Shown here: piece by piece, positions 10,201 to 17,242 of the stretch
Layout of the letters: the number at the start of each line of letters is the position of its first letter
Numbering within the stretch: the first letter of the stretch is position 1
Assembly (NCBI RefSeq): GCF_028551275.1
Contig: NZ_CP117025.1
Location: 3,216,001 to 3,280,000, forward strand
DNA length: 64,000 nucleotides
From: Sphingomonas hankookensis
GTDB lineage: Bacteria > Pseudomonadota > Alphaproteobacteria > Sphingomonadales > Sphingomonadaceae
Direction of reading: 5' to 3'
Position numbers and translations under genes: made by a program
The notes under the pieces: model-generated
The model's database searches: none
Seen by the model: only the letters and a program-made list of their open reading frames with translations
Told to the model about the DNA's origin: nothing

Positions 10201-11441
10201 GCCGCCGCCAGCCGGATCGGCACGATCACCGGCGCCTTGGAAAAACGTCCCTGCCCGGCAGCCACCACCTGTTCGAACCCGGTCTGATCGAACGCCAGTC
10301 GGGCCGCACGCAGGCGATAGTCGAAGCGCGCAGTCGAGAATTCGCCGTCGAGGATCGCGCGCAGTTCGATGTCGCGCCCGGTCATGTTCGGGAACATCGC
10401 CGCCGGACGCAGCAGCCGTGCGCGCAGCCGCAGGTCGCGGAACGCGCTGGTGCCGAGATCGACGATGCCGTCCGCTTCCATCGCCAGCGCAGCGCTGCGC
10501 AACGCCAGCACGCCGTCGATGCGGCGGTCGGCGAAGGTCGCGCTGCCGGTCACGCGGACTTGGCGGGCGGTCAACCGCTGGAGCTTGCCCTGCAATAGCG
10601 ATGACGGGGCGAGCGTCCCGCCCAGCGTATAGCGACCGGCGCGTACACCCAGCGTCAGGTCGACGATCCGCGCACGACCGGCATCGGCGACCGCCCGCCC
10701 GTCCCATGCCGACCAGCGCCCGTCGCCCGATATCTCGACCGACAACGGGCGGCGAATACCGCTGGCCGTCGCGAGCAGCCCGTCGCCCGCCCCGCGGGCA
10801 CGAACGTCGACGTCGAACCGGTCGCGATCCGGTTCGGCGTCGAGGCGCAGGCGCAACCGGTCGCTGGCGGCGATATCGAGCGCGAGGTCGACCAGCGCCC
10901 GGCCCGAGCGGACATCCGCCTGCCCGGCCAGCTTGCCGATCCGCGGCGTGCCGGTGACCGCCTTGGCCAGTTCCAGCCGCTCGACGCTCAGCCGGCCGAT
11001 GCGAATGTCGAAGCTCGGCAGGATCGGCGTCTTGCGCCCGGTCGGCGTCGGCTGCGGCAGTTTGGCAAGGATCGCGCGCGGAATGGTCAGGCTGTTGATC
11101 GACAGCCGGTTCGACACGAATTCCCACGGCCGCCAGTCGAGTTCGGCCAGCGGTGCGCGCAGGATCAGGCCCTTGGAATCATAGATCCGCACGTCGATCA
11201 GCCGTGCGCGGGTATAGATCGACCCGTCGATCCGCCCGATGCGATAGCGCAGGCCGTTGGCGGGCTTCATCGTCGCGATGCGGTTCGCGATCAGCCGGTG
11301 GCCGGGACCGGTGTCGATCAGCACCAGCAGCCCGGCGATCAGGACGATGATCGCCAACACCAGCTGCGCCAGCCGCCGGCCCCAGCCGATACGGCGCTTC
11401 GCCACGACCGGCGGCGACGCTGCGACGGGTTCGTCGGTCAA
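7281..11441 (-). CDS. tamB: Translocation and assembly module inner-membrane protein TamB (DUF490)
   Basis: 1386 residues. One N-terminal membrane anchor (about 23-45) is followed by a very long repetitive beta-rich periplasmic region and the conserved DUF490 C-terminus, with FLSRLLFG-type sequence (DELLSRLLFGTSITNL), APEALQLAAAVAAL and a terminal aromatic residue. TamB-like proteins form a lipid-carrying or chaperone bridge from inner to outer membrane and work with TamA. The ATG overlaps the tamA stop by 4 nt, showing translational coupling with its partner. The length is normal for alphaproteobacterial TamB. Confidence 0.93.
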   Translation of the reverse strand: MTDEPVAASPPVVAKRRIGWGRRLAQLVLAIIVLIAGLLVLIDTGPGHRLIANRIATMKPANGLRYRIGRIDGSIYTRARLIDVRIYDSKGLILRAPLAELDWRPWEFVSNRLSINSLTIPRAILAKLPQPTPTGRKTPILPSFDIRIGRLSVERLELAKAVTGTPRIGKLAGQADVRSGRALVDLALDIAASDRLRLRLDAEPDRDRFDVDVRARGAGDGLLATASGIRRPLSVEISGDGRWSAWDGRAVADAGRARIVDLTLGVRAGRYTLGGTLAPSSLLQGKLQRLTARQVRVTGSATFADRRIDGVLALRSAALAMEADGIVDLGTSAFRDLRLRARLLRPAAMFPNMTGRDIELRAILDGEFSTARFDYRLRAARLAFDQTGFEQVVAAGQGRFSKAPVIVPIRLAAARVTGVGDVAGGILRNLSVTGKLAVDARTLVGNDLIVRSDKLNGRIMLTLDLTTGRYEVGISGALQRYLIPGLGLVDVQTRLTAVPIPGGGTRIVGRGMAQVRRLDNGFFRSLTQGLPRIETGLERGNDGILYLRGLRLTSPGLTLTGIGYRRRDGTFHFEGSGRQVTYGPVQLVLDGNISKPTLDLRFASPNATLGLANVVAHLDPTAEGFAYRAQGNSRLGPFTANGRILLPSGGTARIAVDELEVSGTRATGGVDIVAEGFLGRLNVDGGGIAGTIDFAPQGSDQRIDIALDATRARLGVAGSVRRARLEAGVLLADGGTTLDATMTAQGFRRGQLSIPRLAGSAKLVDGVGEVRAAIAGSRGRAFSIQSVTQVTADEYRISAQGTLDRRPLKLETPAVVRREGDGWRLAPTRFSFAGGTATVGGAVGPDTTELALDVTRMPLAVLDIGYPGLGLSGSASGKIAYATRGDTPSGRVDLTIRGLSRSGLVLSSTPIDVGVAAVLDANRAGVRAVMASGGRTIGRAQARLAPLGQGDLATRLGNAPLFAQLRYGGPADTLWRLTGIELFDLSGPVSVGADVTGRLNDPRIRGVLRSSGARIESAITGTVLTGVEAQGRFDGSRLVIDRFAANDGRQGRVTGTGAFEFAAVRGFGIDLSLTADRARLINTDSIGATVTGPIRVRSDGAGGTISGEVRMDGSRYRLGRATATAPIPRLNIREINRPDGDDEASAAVVPWKLDLRARAPGGLIVTGLGLTSEWSADLAITGEPTNPIINGRADLVRGDYEFAGREFQLDRGALRFNGESPADPALDIVANADTQGLNATIRVAGTATRPEISFQSVPALPEDELLSRLLFGTSITNLSAPEALQLAAAVAALQNGEGGLNPINAVRRAAGLDRLRILPADPQTGQGTSVAAGKYLTRRFYAEIVTDGQGYSATRIEFQVTRWLSLLASISTIGRQSTNVRISRDY

Positions 11442-13375
11442 AATGCCTGCCCCAGTGAGACATAGACCGCGACGCGCGGGTCGCCACGCTGCGGGTTGAT
11501 CGGCGTCCCGACATCGACGCGGATCGGACCGAAATTGCTGTAATAGCGCACGCCGACCCCGGCGCCGTAGCGCATGCCGGTGAAGCGCGGCAGCGTCGAG
11601 GTATAGATGTTGCCGGCATCGAGGAACGGCACGACGCCGAAATTGCCGAACGCCTTGACCCGCGCCTCCAGCGAGAATTCGGCAAGGCTGCGGCCGCCGA
11701 TCGGATCGTTGTTGGGATCGCGCGGACCGATATCCTGAAAGCCATAGCCGCGCACCGACGCGCCGCCGCCGGCATAGAAGCGCCGCGACGGCGCCACCGC
11801 ATCGCGCGGCGCGCCGAGGATCGACCCGATCCGGGTACGCGCCGCCAGCACGACCCGGCCGGTGATCGGACGATACACGCTCGCATCGATCTGCGCACGG
11901 GTATAGCCGAACACATTGCCCTGCAGCGACAATTCGGGGCTGATCCGCCCGCCCAGGCGGAAGCCGCGCGTCGGGTTGAGCAGGTCGTCCGAGCCGTCAT
12001 AGTTGAGGCTGCTGGGCAAGGCGCCGATGAAATAGGTGCGGCGGCGCGGTTCGCCGGTCGCGACGATCACGTCGCGTTCGTCGGTCGCGACCAGTTCCCC
12101 GCCCAGCGACCAGGTCCAGGTCTTTTGGAAGAAGATGTTGGTCTGTCGCTCGAGGCTGCCCGACAGCGACAGCGTGTTCGCCTCGAACGCGTTGCGCACC
12201 AGGTGGGTCGCCGCCATCTGCGCGGTCAGCACCCGGTCGCGACCATGGAAATTGTTGCGGCGGAAGGTGACCGCCGCCACCTGTTCGAGGGTGCCGATCA
12301 CGCCGCGCAGCGTCAGCGCGCCTTCGGGCGGGAACAGGTTGCGATGGGTCCAGCTCGCCTCGACCCGCGCGCCTTCGCCGGTGCCATAGCCGATTTCGCC
12401 GGCGATGGTGCGCGGCGGCGCCGGCTCCATCGCGAGGTCGAGGTCGACCGTGCCCGGCGCCTGTCCCTCGACCGGGGTCAGCCGCACCTGCGAGACGAGG
12501 CTGGTCTGCACGATCGCGCGGCGCAGATCGTCGACCAGCGCCGAATCATAGGTTTCGCCGGGCTTGAACCGGGCGATGTTCTGCGCATGATCGCCATCGA
12601 AGATGCGGTTGGGCCGGGCGACGATCCGCCCGAACCGCCGCTCGCCGCCCGGCTGCACGTCGACCTCGATCGTCGCGGTGCGGGTCGCATGGTCGACGGT
12701 GATCTGCGGATCGCCGACCTTGGCGAAGGGAAAGCCTTCGCGCCCGATCGTCGTCTCCAGCTTTTCCTGCGCCGCAACCACCGTGTCGCCCTGTACCGGT
12801 GCTTCGGGTTTGAGGCCGAATGCCGTGCGCAGGTCGCCGGCCTTCTCGCCCGCCGCCGCAATACCTGGCGTGCGGACCTGCGCGAAGCGGTAGAGCTGGC
12901 CCGGCTCCACCTCCAGATACACGATCAGCCGGTCGCCTTCGGGCCGGACGCTGGTCGCGATGCGGGCGTCGAAATAGCCTTCGTTGCGCAGCAGGTCGTC
13001 GAGCAGCCGGGCATCCTCGCGCGCGCGGCGGTCGATCTGCGCCGCGTTCGACGGTTCGCCTTCGTTCGCGCGCAACGTCGAGAGTTCGTTGAACCGCTGG
13101 CGGAACAGGTCGTTGTTGATCTCGTCAATGCCGGTGATGCGGTAATTATAGCGATATTCGCCGCCGGCACGCTGCGGCCCGGTGGCGAGCGTCGGGTCGG
13201 TCGGCGCGGTCGACAGATCGGGCCAGGCGACGCCGATATCGGGCAGGTCGGTCAGCGGCGCATTCGGATCGAGCGGGGTTTCCTGCGCGGCCGGCGGGGT
13301 CTGCGCGAACGCCATCGGACCCGCAAAAGCGAGCCATCCGGCGCTCAACAGCACGGCTAGCCGGCAGCTCGACAT
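11438..13375 (-). CDS. tamA: Outer-membrane assembly factor TamA (Omp85/BamA family)
   Basis: 645 residues. A signal peptide (MSSCRLAVLLSAGWLAFAG, cleavage about residue 24) is followed by POTRA repeats (about 50-330) and a 16-strand-type Omp85 barrel ending in an aromatic residue (GQAF). The sequences YAGGGASVRGYGFQDIGP and FGNFGVVPFLDAGNIY are the barrel L6-type motif (VRGY) and the following conserved strand. It forms the TAM complex with the coupled tamB. It appears to be the first gene of the tamA-tamB unit; the 74-residue gene upstream on the same strand is 56 nt away. Confidence 0.93.
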   Translation of the reverse strand: MSSCRLAVLLSAGWLAFAGPMAFAQTPPAAQETPLDPNAPLTDLPDIGVAWPDLSTAPTDPTLATGPQRAGGEYRYNYRITGIDEINNDLFRQRFNELSTLRANEGEPSNAAQIDRRAREDARLLDDLLRNEGYFDARIATSVRPEGDRLIVYLEVEPGQLYRFAQVRTPGIAAAGEKAGDLRTAFGLKPEAPVQGDTVVAAQEKLETTIGREGFPFAKVGDPQITVDHATRTATIEVDVQPGGERRFGRIVARPNRIFDGDHAQNIARFKPGETYDSALVDDLRRAIVQTSLVSQVRLTPVEGQAPGTVDLDLAMEPAPPRTIAGEIGYGTGEGARVEASWTHRNLFPPEGALTLRGVIGTLEQVAAVTFRRNNFHGRDRVLTAQMAATHLVRNAFEANTLSLSGSLERQTNIFFQKTWTWSLGGELVATDERDVIVATGEPRRRTYFIGALPSSLNYDGSDDLLNPTRGFRLGGRISPELSLQGNVFGYTRAQIDASVYRPITGRVVLAARTRIGSILGAPRDAVAPSRRFYAGGGASVRGYGFQDIGPRDPNNDPIGGRSLAEFSLEARVKAFGNFGVVPFLDAGNIYTSTLPRFTGMRYGAGVGVRYYSNFGPIRVDVGTPINPQRGDPRVAVYVSLGQAF

Positions 13376-13431
13376 CGTTTCGTCCTAGACCGGCAGGGCA
13401 CTTGCCGCCAAGGGCAAACCGGCCCGAAACG

Positions 13432-13656
13432 TCAGTGAATCGTGCCCCAGGCGCCCGGCTGCTCCAGCAGCGTGACGAGCCGCGCGACCTGTCGCCAGCG
13501 GCAGAATTGGACGACATTGTCCCGGTTGCGGGCCTGACCGGCACGGGCGGCGGCTTCCTCCGCGGCGACCGGGCCGTATTCGGCCATCAATTGCTGTGCG
13601 ATACCCACGTCGGAAAGGTCGGCGATGTAGGGCGGCAGCGGTGCAGGGTCGAGCAT
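13432..13656 (-). CDS. Conserved-looking 74-residue hypothetical protein
   Basis: It starts at ATG 13656. It is acidic and Ala-rich, predicted helical, with no signal peptide or membrane segment. The centre reads IAQQLMAEYGPVAAEEAAAR and the end has VVQFCRWRQVARLV. The layout resembles small sphingomonad proteins of the DUF6961 type (helix, 'YG/HG' turn, then helix with a Trp-containing end), but I cannot confirm membership. It lies 56 nt upstream of tamA on the same strand and could be co-transcribed with it. Confidence 0.5.
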   Translation of the reverse strand: MLDPAPLPPYIADLSDVGIAQQLMAEYGPVAAEEAAARAGQARNRDNVVQFCRWRQVARLVTLLEQPGAWGTIH

Positions 13657-13825
13657 GGCATCCCGTGGTTCATGGATCGTGCCGGAAGCGAACCGACCGC
13701 CTTCCCCGCCGCCTTTGATCGTTAACGGCCGCCGCGCAATCCCGGATCGGCACGCCACCCTGTCCCGATGCGACACAGGCGGGACGGGAGTGGCGCGCGG
13801 CCGTCGACTATGGCAAGCGACGGGG

Positions 13826-14002
13826 ATGAACAAGACACCGCATACTCCGAAGGCCGGCGGAATGCCGATCGCGCTGGGCGTGATGGGCGGCGCGATCATC
13901 GGCGCGGTGTTCGGCGAAGCGACAATGGGGCTGCTGATCGGCCTTGCGCTCGGCATCGCGATCGCCGTCGCCATCTGGCAGCTGGACCGGCCGAAGCCGT
14001 GA
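13826..14002 (+). CDS. Small glycine-zipper membrane protein
   Basis: 58 residues from ATG 13826. After a short basic/Pro N-terminus there is a hydrophobic Gly/Ala-rich pair of segments (about residues 13-50) with GVMGGAIIGAVFGE and LLIGLALGIAIAVAIW, then a short charged tail. The GxxxG pattern suggests helix packing or oligomerisation in the inner membrane. The frame is open further upstream, but the true start is taken here because upstream residues are low-complexity and Arg/Pro-rich. No known function. It is convergent with the S24 repressor gene. Confidence 0.5.
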   Translation: MNKTPHTPKAGGMPIALGVMGGAIIGAVFGEATMGLLIGLALGIAIAVAIWQLDRPKP

Positions 14003-14007
14003 TCCGC

Positions 14008-14622
14008 CTATAGCGCGCGCGACAGCCACACGACGCGTCCGACGATATCGGGCGTGCCGTCGACCCGGATCGGGGCATAGGCCGGATTGTCGCTGACCAG
14101 TTCGACCCCGTTCGGCACCCGCGCCAGCCGCTTGACCAGCAACACCCCGTCATGGCGCACGACATGGATCGCCCCCGACACGCCGCGCCGGTCGCCGCCA
14201 TCGACCAGGATGGTGTCGCCATCCGCCAGCGTCGGCAGCATCGAATCGCCTGCGACCGCGATCACCGACGCCTGTCCCGGGCGCACCCGCAACTGGCGTA
14301 GCAGCGCGCCGTCGATCCGCATCGCGCCGTCGCCGCGATCGTCATCCACCAGCCCACCCGGCCCCGCCGACGCCAGTGCGTCGACTCGTGGCACGGCGAC
14401 CAGTTCGCGCGCCTCCGGGCCGCCCAGCGCCGCCTCCGACACGCCTAGGTAGCGCGCCAGCGTCGCCCGGTCGCCCTCCGACAATCGGCGGGGCGAACCG
14501 CGTTCGATGAACTGCTGCATATAGGCCGGATTGCGCCCCAACAGGCGCGACAATTCGGACAGGCTGGCCCCGCGTTCCGCCGCGACCCGCGCGATCGTCG
14601 CGCGGACATCGTCCATTTCCAT
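14008..14622 (-). CDS. LexA/cI-like repressor: N-terminal HTH with S24 self-cleavage domain
   Basis: 204 residues from ATG 14622, which has an AAGGAGG ribosome binding site 7 nt upstream. The N-terminal helix-turn-helix (about 15-60) has LSELSRLLGRNPAYMQQFIE. The C-terminal S24 domain has a candidate Ala-Gly cleavage site (ASAGPGG, about 106), the nucleophile Ser in VAGDSMLPTLADGD and the general-base Lys in LLVKRL. Self-cleaving repressors of this class respond to RecA filaments or other stress. It is divergent from a Cro-like gene with two operator-like inverted repeats in between. Confidence 0.8.
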   Translation of the reverse strand: MEMDDVRATIARVAAERGASLSELSRLLGRNPAYMQQFIERGSPRRLSEGDRATLARYLGVSEAALGGPEARELVAVPRVDALASAGPGGLVDDDRGDGAMRIDGALLRQLRVRPGQASVIAVAGDSMLPTLADGDTILVDGGDRRGVSGAIHVVRHDGVLLVKRLARVPNGVELVSDNPAYAPIRVDGTPDIVGRVVWLSRAL

Positions 14623-14636
14623 CGCCGTCCTCCTTG

Positions 14637-14650
14637 TAGGAATTTTCCTA
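14637..14650. promoter_or_regulatory. Operator-like inverted repeat 1
   Basis: TAGGAA-TT-TTCCTA, perfect 6-bp arms, 15 nt upstream of the repressor start in the divergent promoter region. It is a candidate autoregulatory operator. Confidence 0.45.
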
Positions 14651-14656
14651 GACATG

Positions 14657-14671
14657 TTGGATTCCAAGGAA
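14657..14671. promoter_or_regulatory. Operator-like inverted repeat 2
   Basis: TTGGA-T-TCCAA (14657-14667) overlaps TTCC-AA-GGAA (14662-14671). The second motif shares the GGAA/TTCC core with repeat 1, with centres about 20-23 bp (two helical turns) apart, as expected for tandem repressor sites. Confidence 0.4.
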
Positions 14672-14718
14672 CAGATCAAGAACATTGTCGAGTCGAGGGA
14701 GCGGACGGGAGGTTATGG

Positions 14719-14904
14719 ATGCACACCATATTGCAGCGAATCAGCCGGCATCTGCAGGAAACGGGAACGCCCGAAACGCTGTTCGGGCGGCGCGCGGCGG
14801 GCGATCCGCGACTGGTGGGCGACCTGCGCAACGGGCGACAGCCGCGCCCGCCGCTGATCGCCCGGATCGAGGCCTATATCGACCGGCAGGAGCGTTCGCA
14901 GTGA
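14719..14904 (+). CDS. Small Cro-like DNA-binding protein
   Basis: 61 residues from ATG 14719. The core ETLFGRRAAGDPRLVGDLR followed by NGRQPRPPLIARIEAYI has the helix-turn-helix spacing of short XRE/Cro-like proteins that are frequent in alphaproteobacteria ('FGRxAxxDPRxVxxLRxGR'). It has no effector domain. It is divergent from the S24 repressor across a 96-nt region with two inverted repeats, an arrangement like a cI/cro switch. Its stop overlaps the GTG of the next gene (GTGA), so the two are translationally coupled. Confidence 0.6.
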   Translation: MHTILQRISRHLQETGTPETLFGRRAAGDPRLVGDLRNGRQPRPPLIARIEAYIDRQERSQ

Positions 14905-15200
14905 GCCGGGGGCCGGACGTCACGACCCTGCTCGAACGGCGGCTGCGCATTGCGGCCGAAGCGGCGGGGATCGCGATCGAGATCGTCGCATCGGCGGCGA
15001 CGCCTTGGGCGAGTGCCACGTTCAACGGGGCGCGGCACCACCTGACGCTGATCGGCGACGGGGCTGGATTCGCCCCATGGCTGGCGAACTTGCCCGAAGC
15101 GGACCTGCCGCTACGCGGACATCTGGTCGCCGACCTGGTCGTCACGAGCGCGGCCGAACGGACGGCAACGATCGACATACTCAGCGTCGAGGAACGCTGA
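14901..15200 (+). CDS. Hypothetical 99-residue protein coupled to the Cro-like gene
   Basis: It starts at GTG 14901, overlapping the previous stop by 4 nt. The frame is open upstream, but that part only shadows the Cro-like gene. The protein is soluble, Ala-rich, with an alpha/beta-looking pattern: LLERRLRIAAEAAG, then IEIVASAATPWASATFNG, HHLTLIGDG and VADLVVTSAAERTATIDIL. I do not recognise a family. Being coupled to a probable transcriptional regulator suggests it acts with, or is regulated by, the repressor switch. Confidence 0.6.
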   Translation: MSRGPDVTTLLERRLRIAAEAAGIAIEIVASAATPWASATFNGARHHLTLIGDGAGFAPWLANLPEADLPLRGHLVADLVVTSAAERTATIDILSVEER

Positions 15201-15204
15201 CCCC

Positions 15205-15948
15205 CTACTCGCCCCGCGCCATGCGGCGCAGCGCCCCCAGTGCCAAAGCGAGGCCGGCATTGGGGGCATCCGCATCGGGATCGCCCCGTTCCCCACGCCG
15301 ACGCTGCAACCCGTGGTCGAGCCGGTCGATCAACGCCGACAGGCTGGGCGCAGGTTCGGCGGATCGGGCTTGCGGTTCCACCGGCGAGGGGGGAACGGGT
15401 TCGCTCTCCGCCACCGGTTCGGGTTCGGGCTCGGGTTCGGCGGCCGGACGGAACAGCGGGCGAACGGTCGGCGGTGGGGCGGCCGGCACCATCGGCAGCG
15501 CGTCCGGGTCGAACATCGCCATCGGCGTGTTCAGGTCGCGCGGCAGGGCGACCTCCGGCTCGGCCGGCGCGACCGGATCGAGGAACGGCTGACCCAGATC
15601 GCGCACGGCGCGGACCGGCGGGCGCGGCGGGGCGTCGGGATGGGCATCGGCGCGGCGGACGCTGGGCGGCGCTTCCTCTTCGACCGCTTCCGCCGATGGC
15701 AGCGCGACCGGGCCGCGATCGAGCAGGCGCAGCGCGATCCAGACCGGGACCGCAACCGCCAGCCCTGAAAGAAGCATCAGCGCCGCGCGCGCCGTTATGC
15801 CCAGCGGCGGCTCCGCGATCGACAGGAAGGCGGGCAGCCCGGTTTCGGACACCACCGTTTCGATCCGCCACATCGGTACGAAGGCGATGGCGATCGCGAC
15901 GGCCAGCCCGACCAGCGTGGCGACCGTCAGGGGCAGTGCGCGGTTCAT
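15205..15948 (-). CDS. Proline-rich membrane protein of unknown function
   Basis: 247 residues. Two hydrophobic segments (about 7-26 and 53-76) anchor the N-terminus. A long Pro/Glu/Ala-rich, probably disordered region (about 80-195) includes AEPEPEPEPVAESEPVPP, and a short charged C-terminal helix has ALIDRLDHGLQRRRG. The N-terminus faces a topology with one periplasmic loop and a cytosolic tail. The start overlaps the end of the glycosyltransferase gene by 4 nt, so it probably serves the same envelope-polysaccharide process, but no enzymatic domain is visible. Confidence 0.65.
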   Translation of the reverse strand: MNRALPLTVATLVGLAVAIAIAFVPMWRIETVVSETGLPAFLSIAEPPLGITARAALMLLSGLAVAVPVWIALRLLDRGPVALPSAEAVEEEAPPSVRRADAHPDAPPRPPVRAVRDLGQPFLDPVAPAEPEVALPRDLNTPMAMFDPDALPMVPAAPPPTVRPLFRPAAEPEPEPEPVAESEPVPPSPVEPQARSAEPAPSLSALIDRLDHGLQRRRGERGDPDADAPNAGLALALGALRRMARGE

Positions 15949-17186
15949 GCGTCCACCATCGATGCATCGCCGACCACCGCGCCCGGTCGCCGTGCGGCGA
16001 TGAGGCGCTGGTAGAGCGGCTGATAGCGCGCGACGTTCGACGCCCAGTTGCGCTCCGCCTCGACAAAGGCGCGGCCGCGGTCGCGCATCGCGTCCCAGCC
16101 GGAGCGGTCGGCGAGCAGCGCGGCGACGCGCGACGCCAGCGCGGCGGGATCGTCGGGTGCGAACAGCGTGCCGGTATCGCCGTCGCGGATCAGTTCGCGA
16201 TGGCCGCCGACGTCGGACGCAGCGACCAGCCGGCGCTGTGCCATGGCTTCGAGGGGTTTGAGCGGGGTGACGAGATCGGTCAGCCGCATCGCCTTGCGCG
16301 GATAGACCAGCAGGTCGACGAGGCCATAATAGCGTTCGACCTCCTGATGCGGCACGCGGCCGATGAAATGGATGGCGTGCGCGACGCTCGACGCCGCCGC
16401 CTGGGCGCGCAAGGCCGCTTCCATCGGGCCGCCACCGACCATCAGCAGCCGGACGTTCGGCCGCGCCGCAACCAGTGCCGGCATGGCGGCGATCAGCGTG
16501 TCGAGCCCTTCATAATCGTAGAAGCTGCCGAGATAGCCCAGCACCTCCTTGCCGGCCAAGCCGAGTTCGGCGGCGAGCGCGGTGTCGGGCGGGGGCGGAT
16601 CGCCGAACAGGGTCAGGTCGACTCCGTTGGGCGACACCATGATCTTGCCCGCGTCGATCCCCCGCGCGACCAGATCGCGGCGCAGTCCTTCGCAGATCAC
16701 CGCGACGCCATCGGCGCGGCGCACGGCCCAGGTTTCGAGCGCGCGAGTCGCACGGTAGCGGGCGGAGCCTTCGGTGCCGGTGCCGTTGCCGACCGCGGCG
16801 TCTTCCCAGAAGGCGCGGATTTCGTAGACGAGGGGCAGCTTGCGCCGGCGGGCGACGCGCAACGCGGCGAGCGCGTCGAGCACCGGCGAATGAGCGTGGA
16901 GGATGTCGGGGCGAAACTGGTCGACGACCCGGTCGATCGATGCGGAAAAGGCGCGGATTTCCGCCAGTTCGCCGAGTGGCGCCGGCAGCTGGCGGGGCGG
17001 CACGGTGCGGTGGAAATCGATGCCGTCCACCGTTTCCTGCGCGACCGCCGTCACGCCCTGCCGCGCGCCGGTGACGGCGGCGACCTGCCACCCGCGCGCC
17101 ATCTGCGCCGTCAGGATCGCCCGCGTGCGGAACGTATATCCGCTGTGCAGGGGCAGGCCATGGTCGAGGATGTGAAGGACTCGCAT
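15945..17186 (-). CDS. GT4-family glycosyltransferase, exosortase-A-associated (Daro_2409-like)
   Basis: 413 residues from ATG 17186 with a strong AGGAGG site. The N-terminus MRVLHILDHGLPLHSGYTFR and the early TVDGIDFHRT are characteristic of the PEP-CTERM/exosortase-A associated glycosyltransferase group (TIGR04063-like). The GT-B C-terminal half shows ISPNGVD-type sequence (MVSPNGVDLTLF), YLGSFYDYEGLD, GGGP and the donor-site KPLEAMAQRR with HRELIRDG. It should transfer an activated sugar in exopolysaccharide synthesis. No exosortase or PEP-CTERM gene is seen in this window. The frame is open far upstream across the regulator gene, but that part is not coding. Confidence 0.8.
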   Translation of the reverse strand: MRVLHILDHGLPLHSGYTFRTRAILTAQMARGWQVAAVTGARQGVTAVAQETVDGIDFHRTVPPRQLPAPLGELAEIRAFSASIDRVVDQFRPDILHAHSPVLDALAALRVARRRKLPLVYEIRAFWEDAAVGNGTGTEGSARYRATRALETWAVRRADGVAVICEGLRRDLVARGIDAGKIMVSPNGVDLTLFGDPPPPDTALAAELGLAGKEVLGYLGSFYDYEGLDTLIAAMPALVAARPNVRLLMVGGGPMEAALRAQAAASSVAHAIHFIGRVPHQEVERYYGLVDLLVYPRKAMRLTDLVTPLKPLEAMAQRRLVAASDVGGHRELIRDGDTGTLFAPDDPAALASRVAALLADRSGWDAMRDRGRAFVEAERNWASNVARYQPLYQRLIAARRPGAVVGDASMVDA

Positions 17187-17242
17187 GCCAACCTCCTGCC
17201 ACGACAGGGTTAAAGGAGACGTAACGCCGTCATAGCGTGTGG

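Noticed and set aside
14685..14900. Upstream part of the 171-residue open frame covering the Cro-like gene
   Set aside because: It overlaps the better supported 61-residue gene in another frame; the GTG at 14901 gives the coupled start.
15205..15948. TonB-like protein (Pro/Glu repeat)
   Set aside because: It has two N-terminal membrane helices and no TonB C-terminal domain; the Pro-rich tail alone is not enough.
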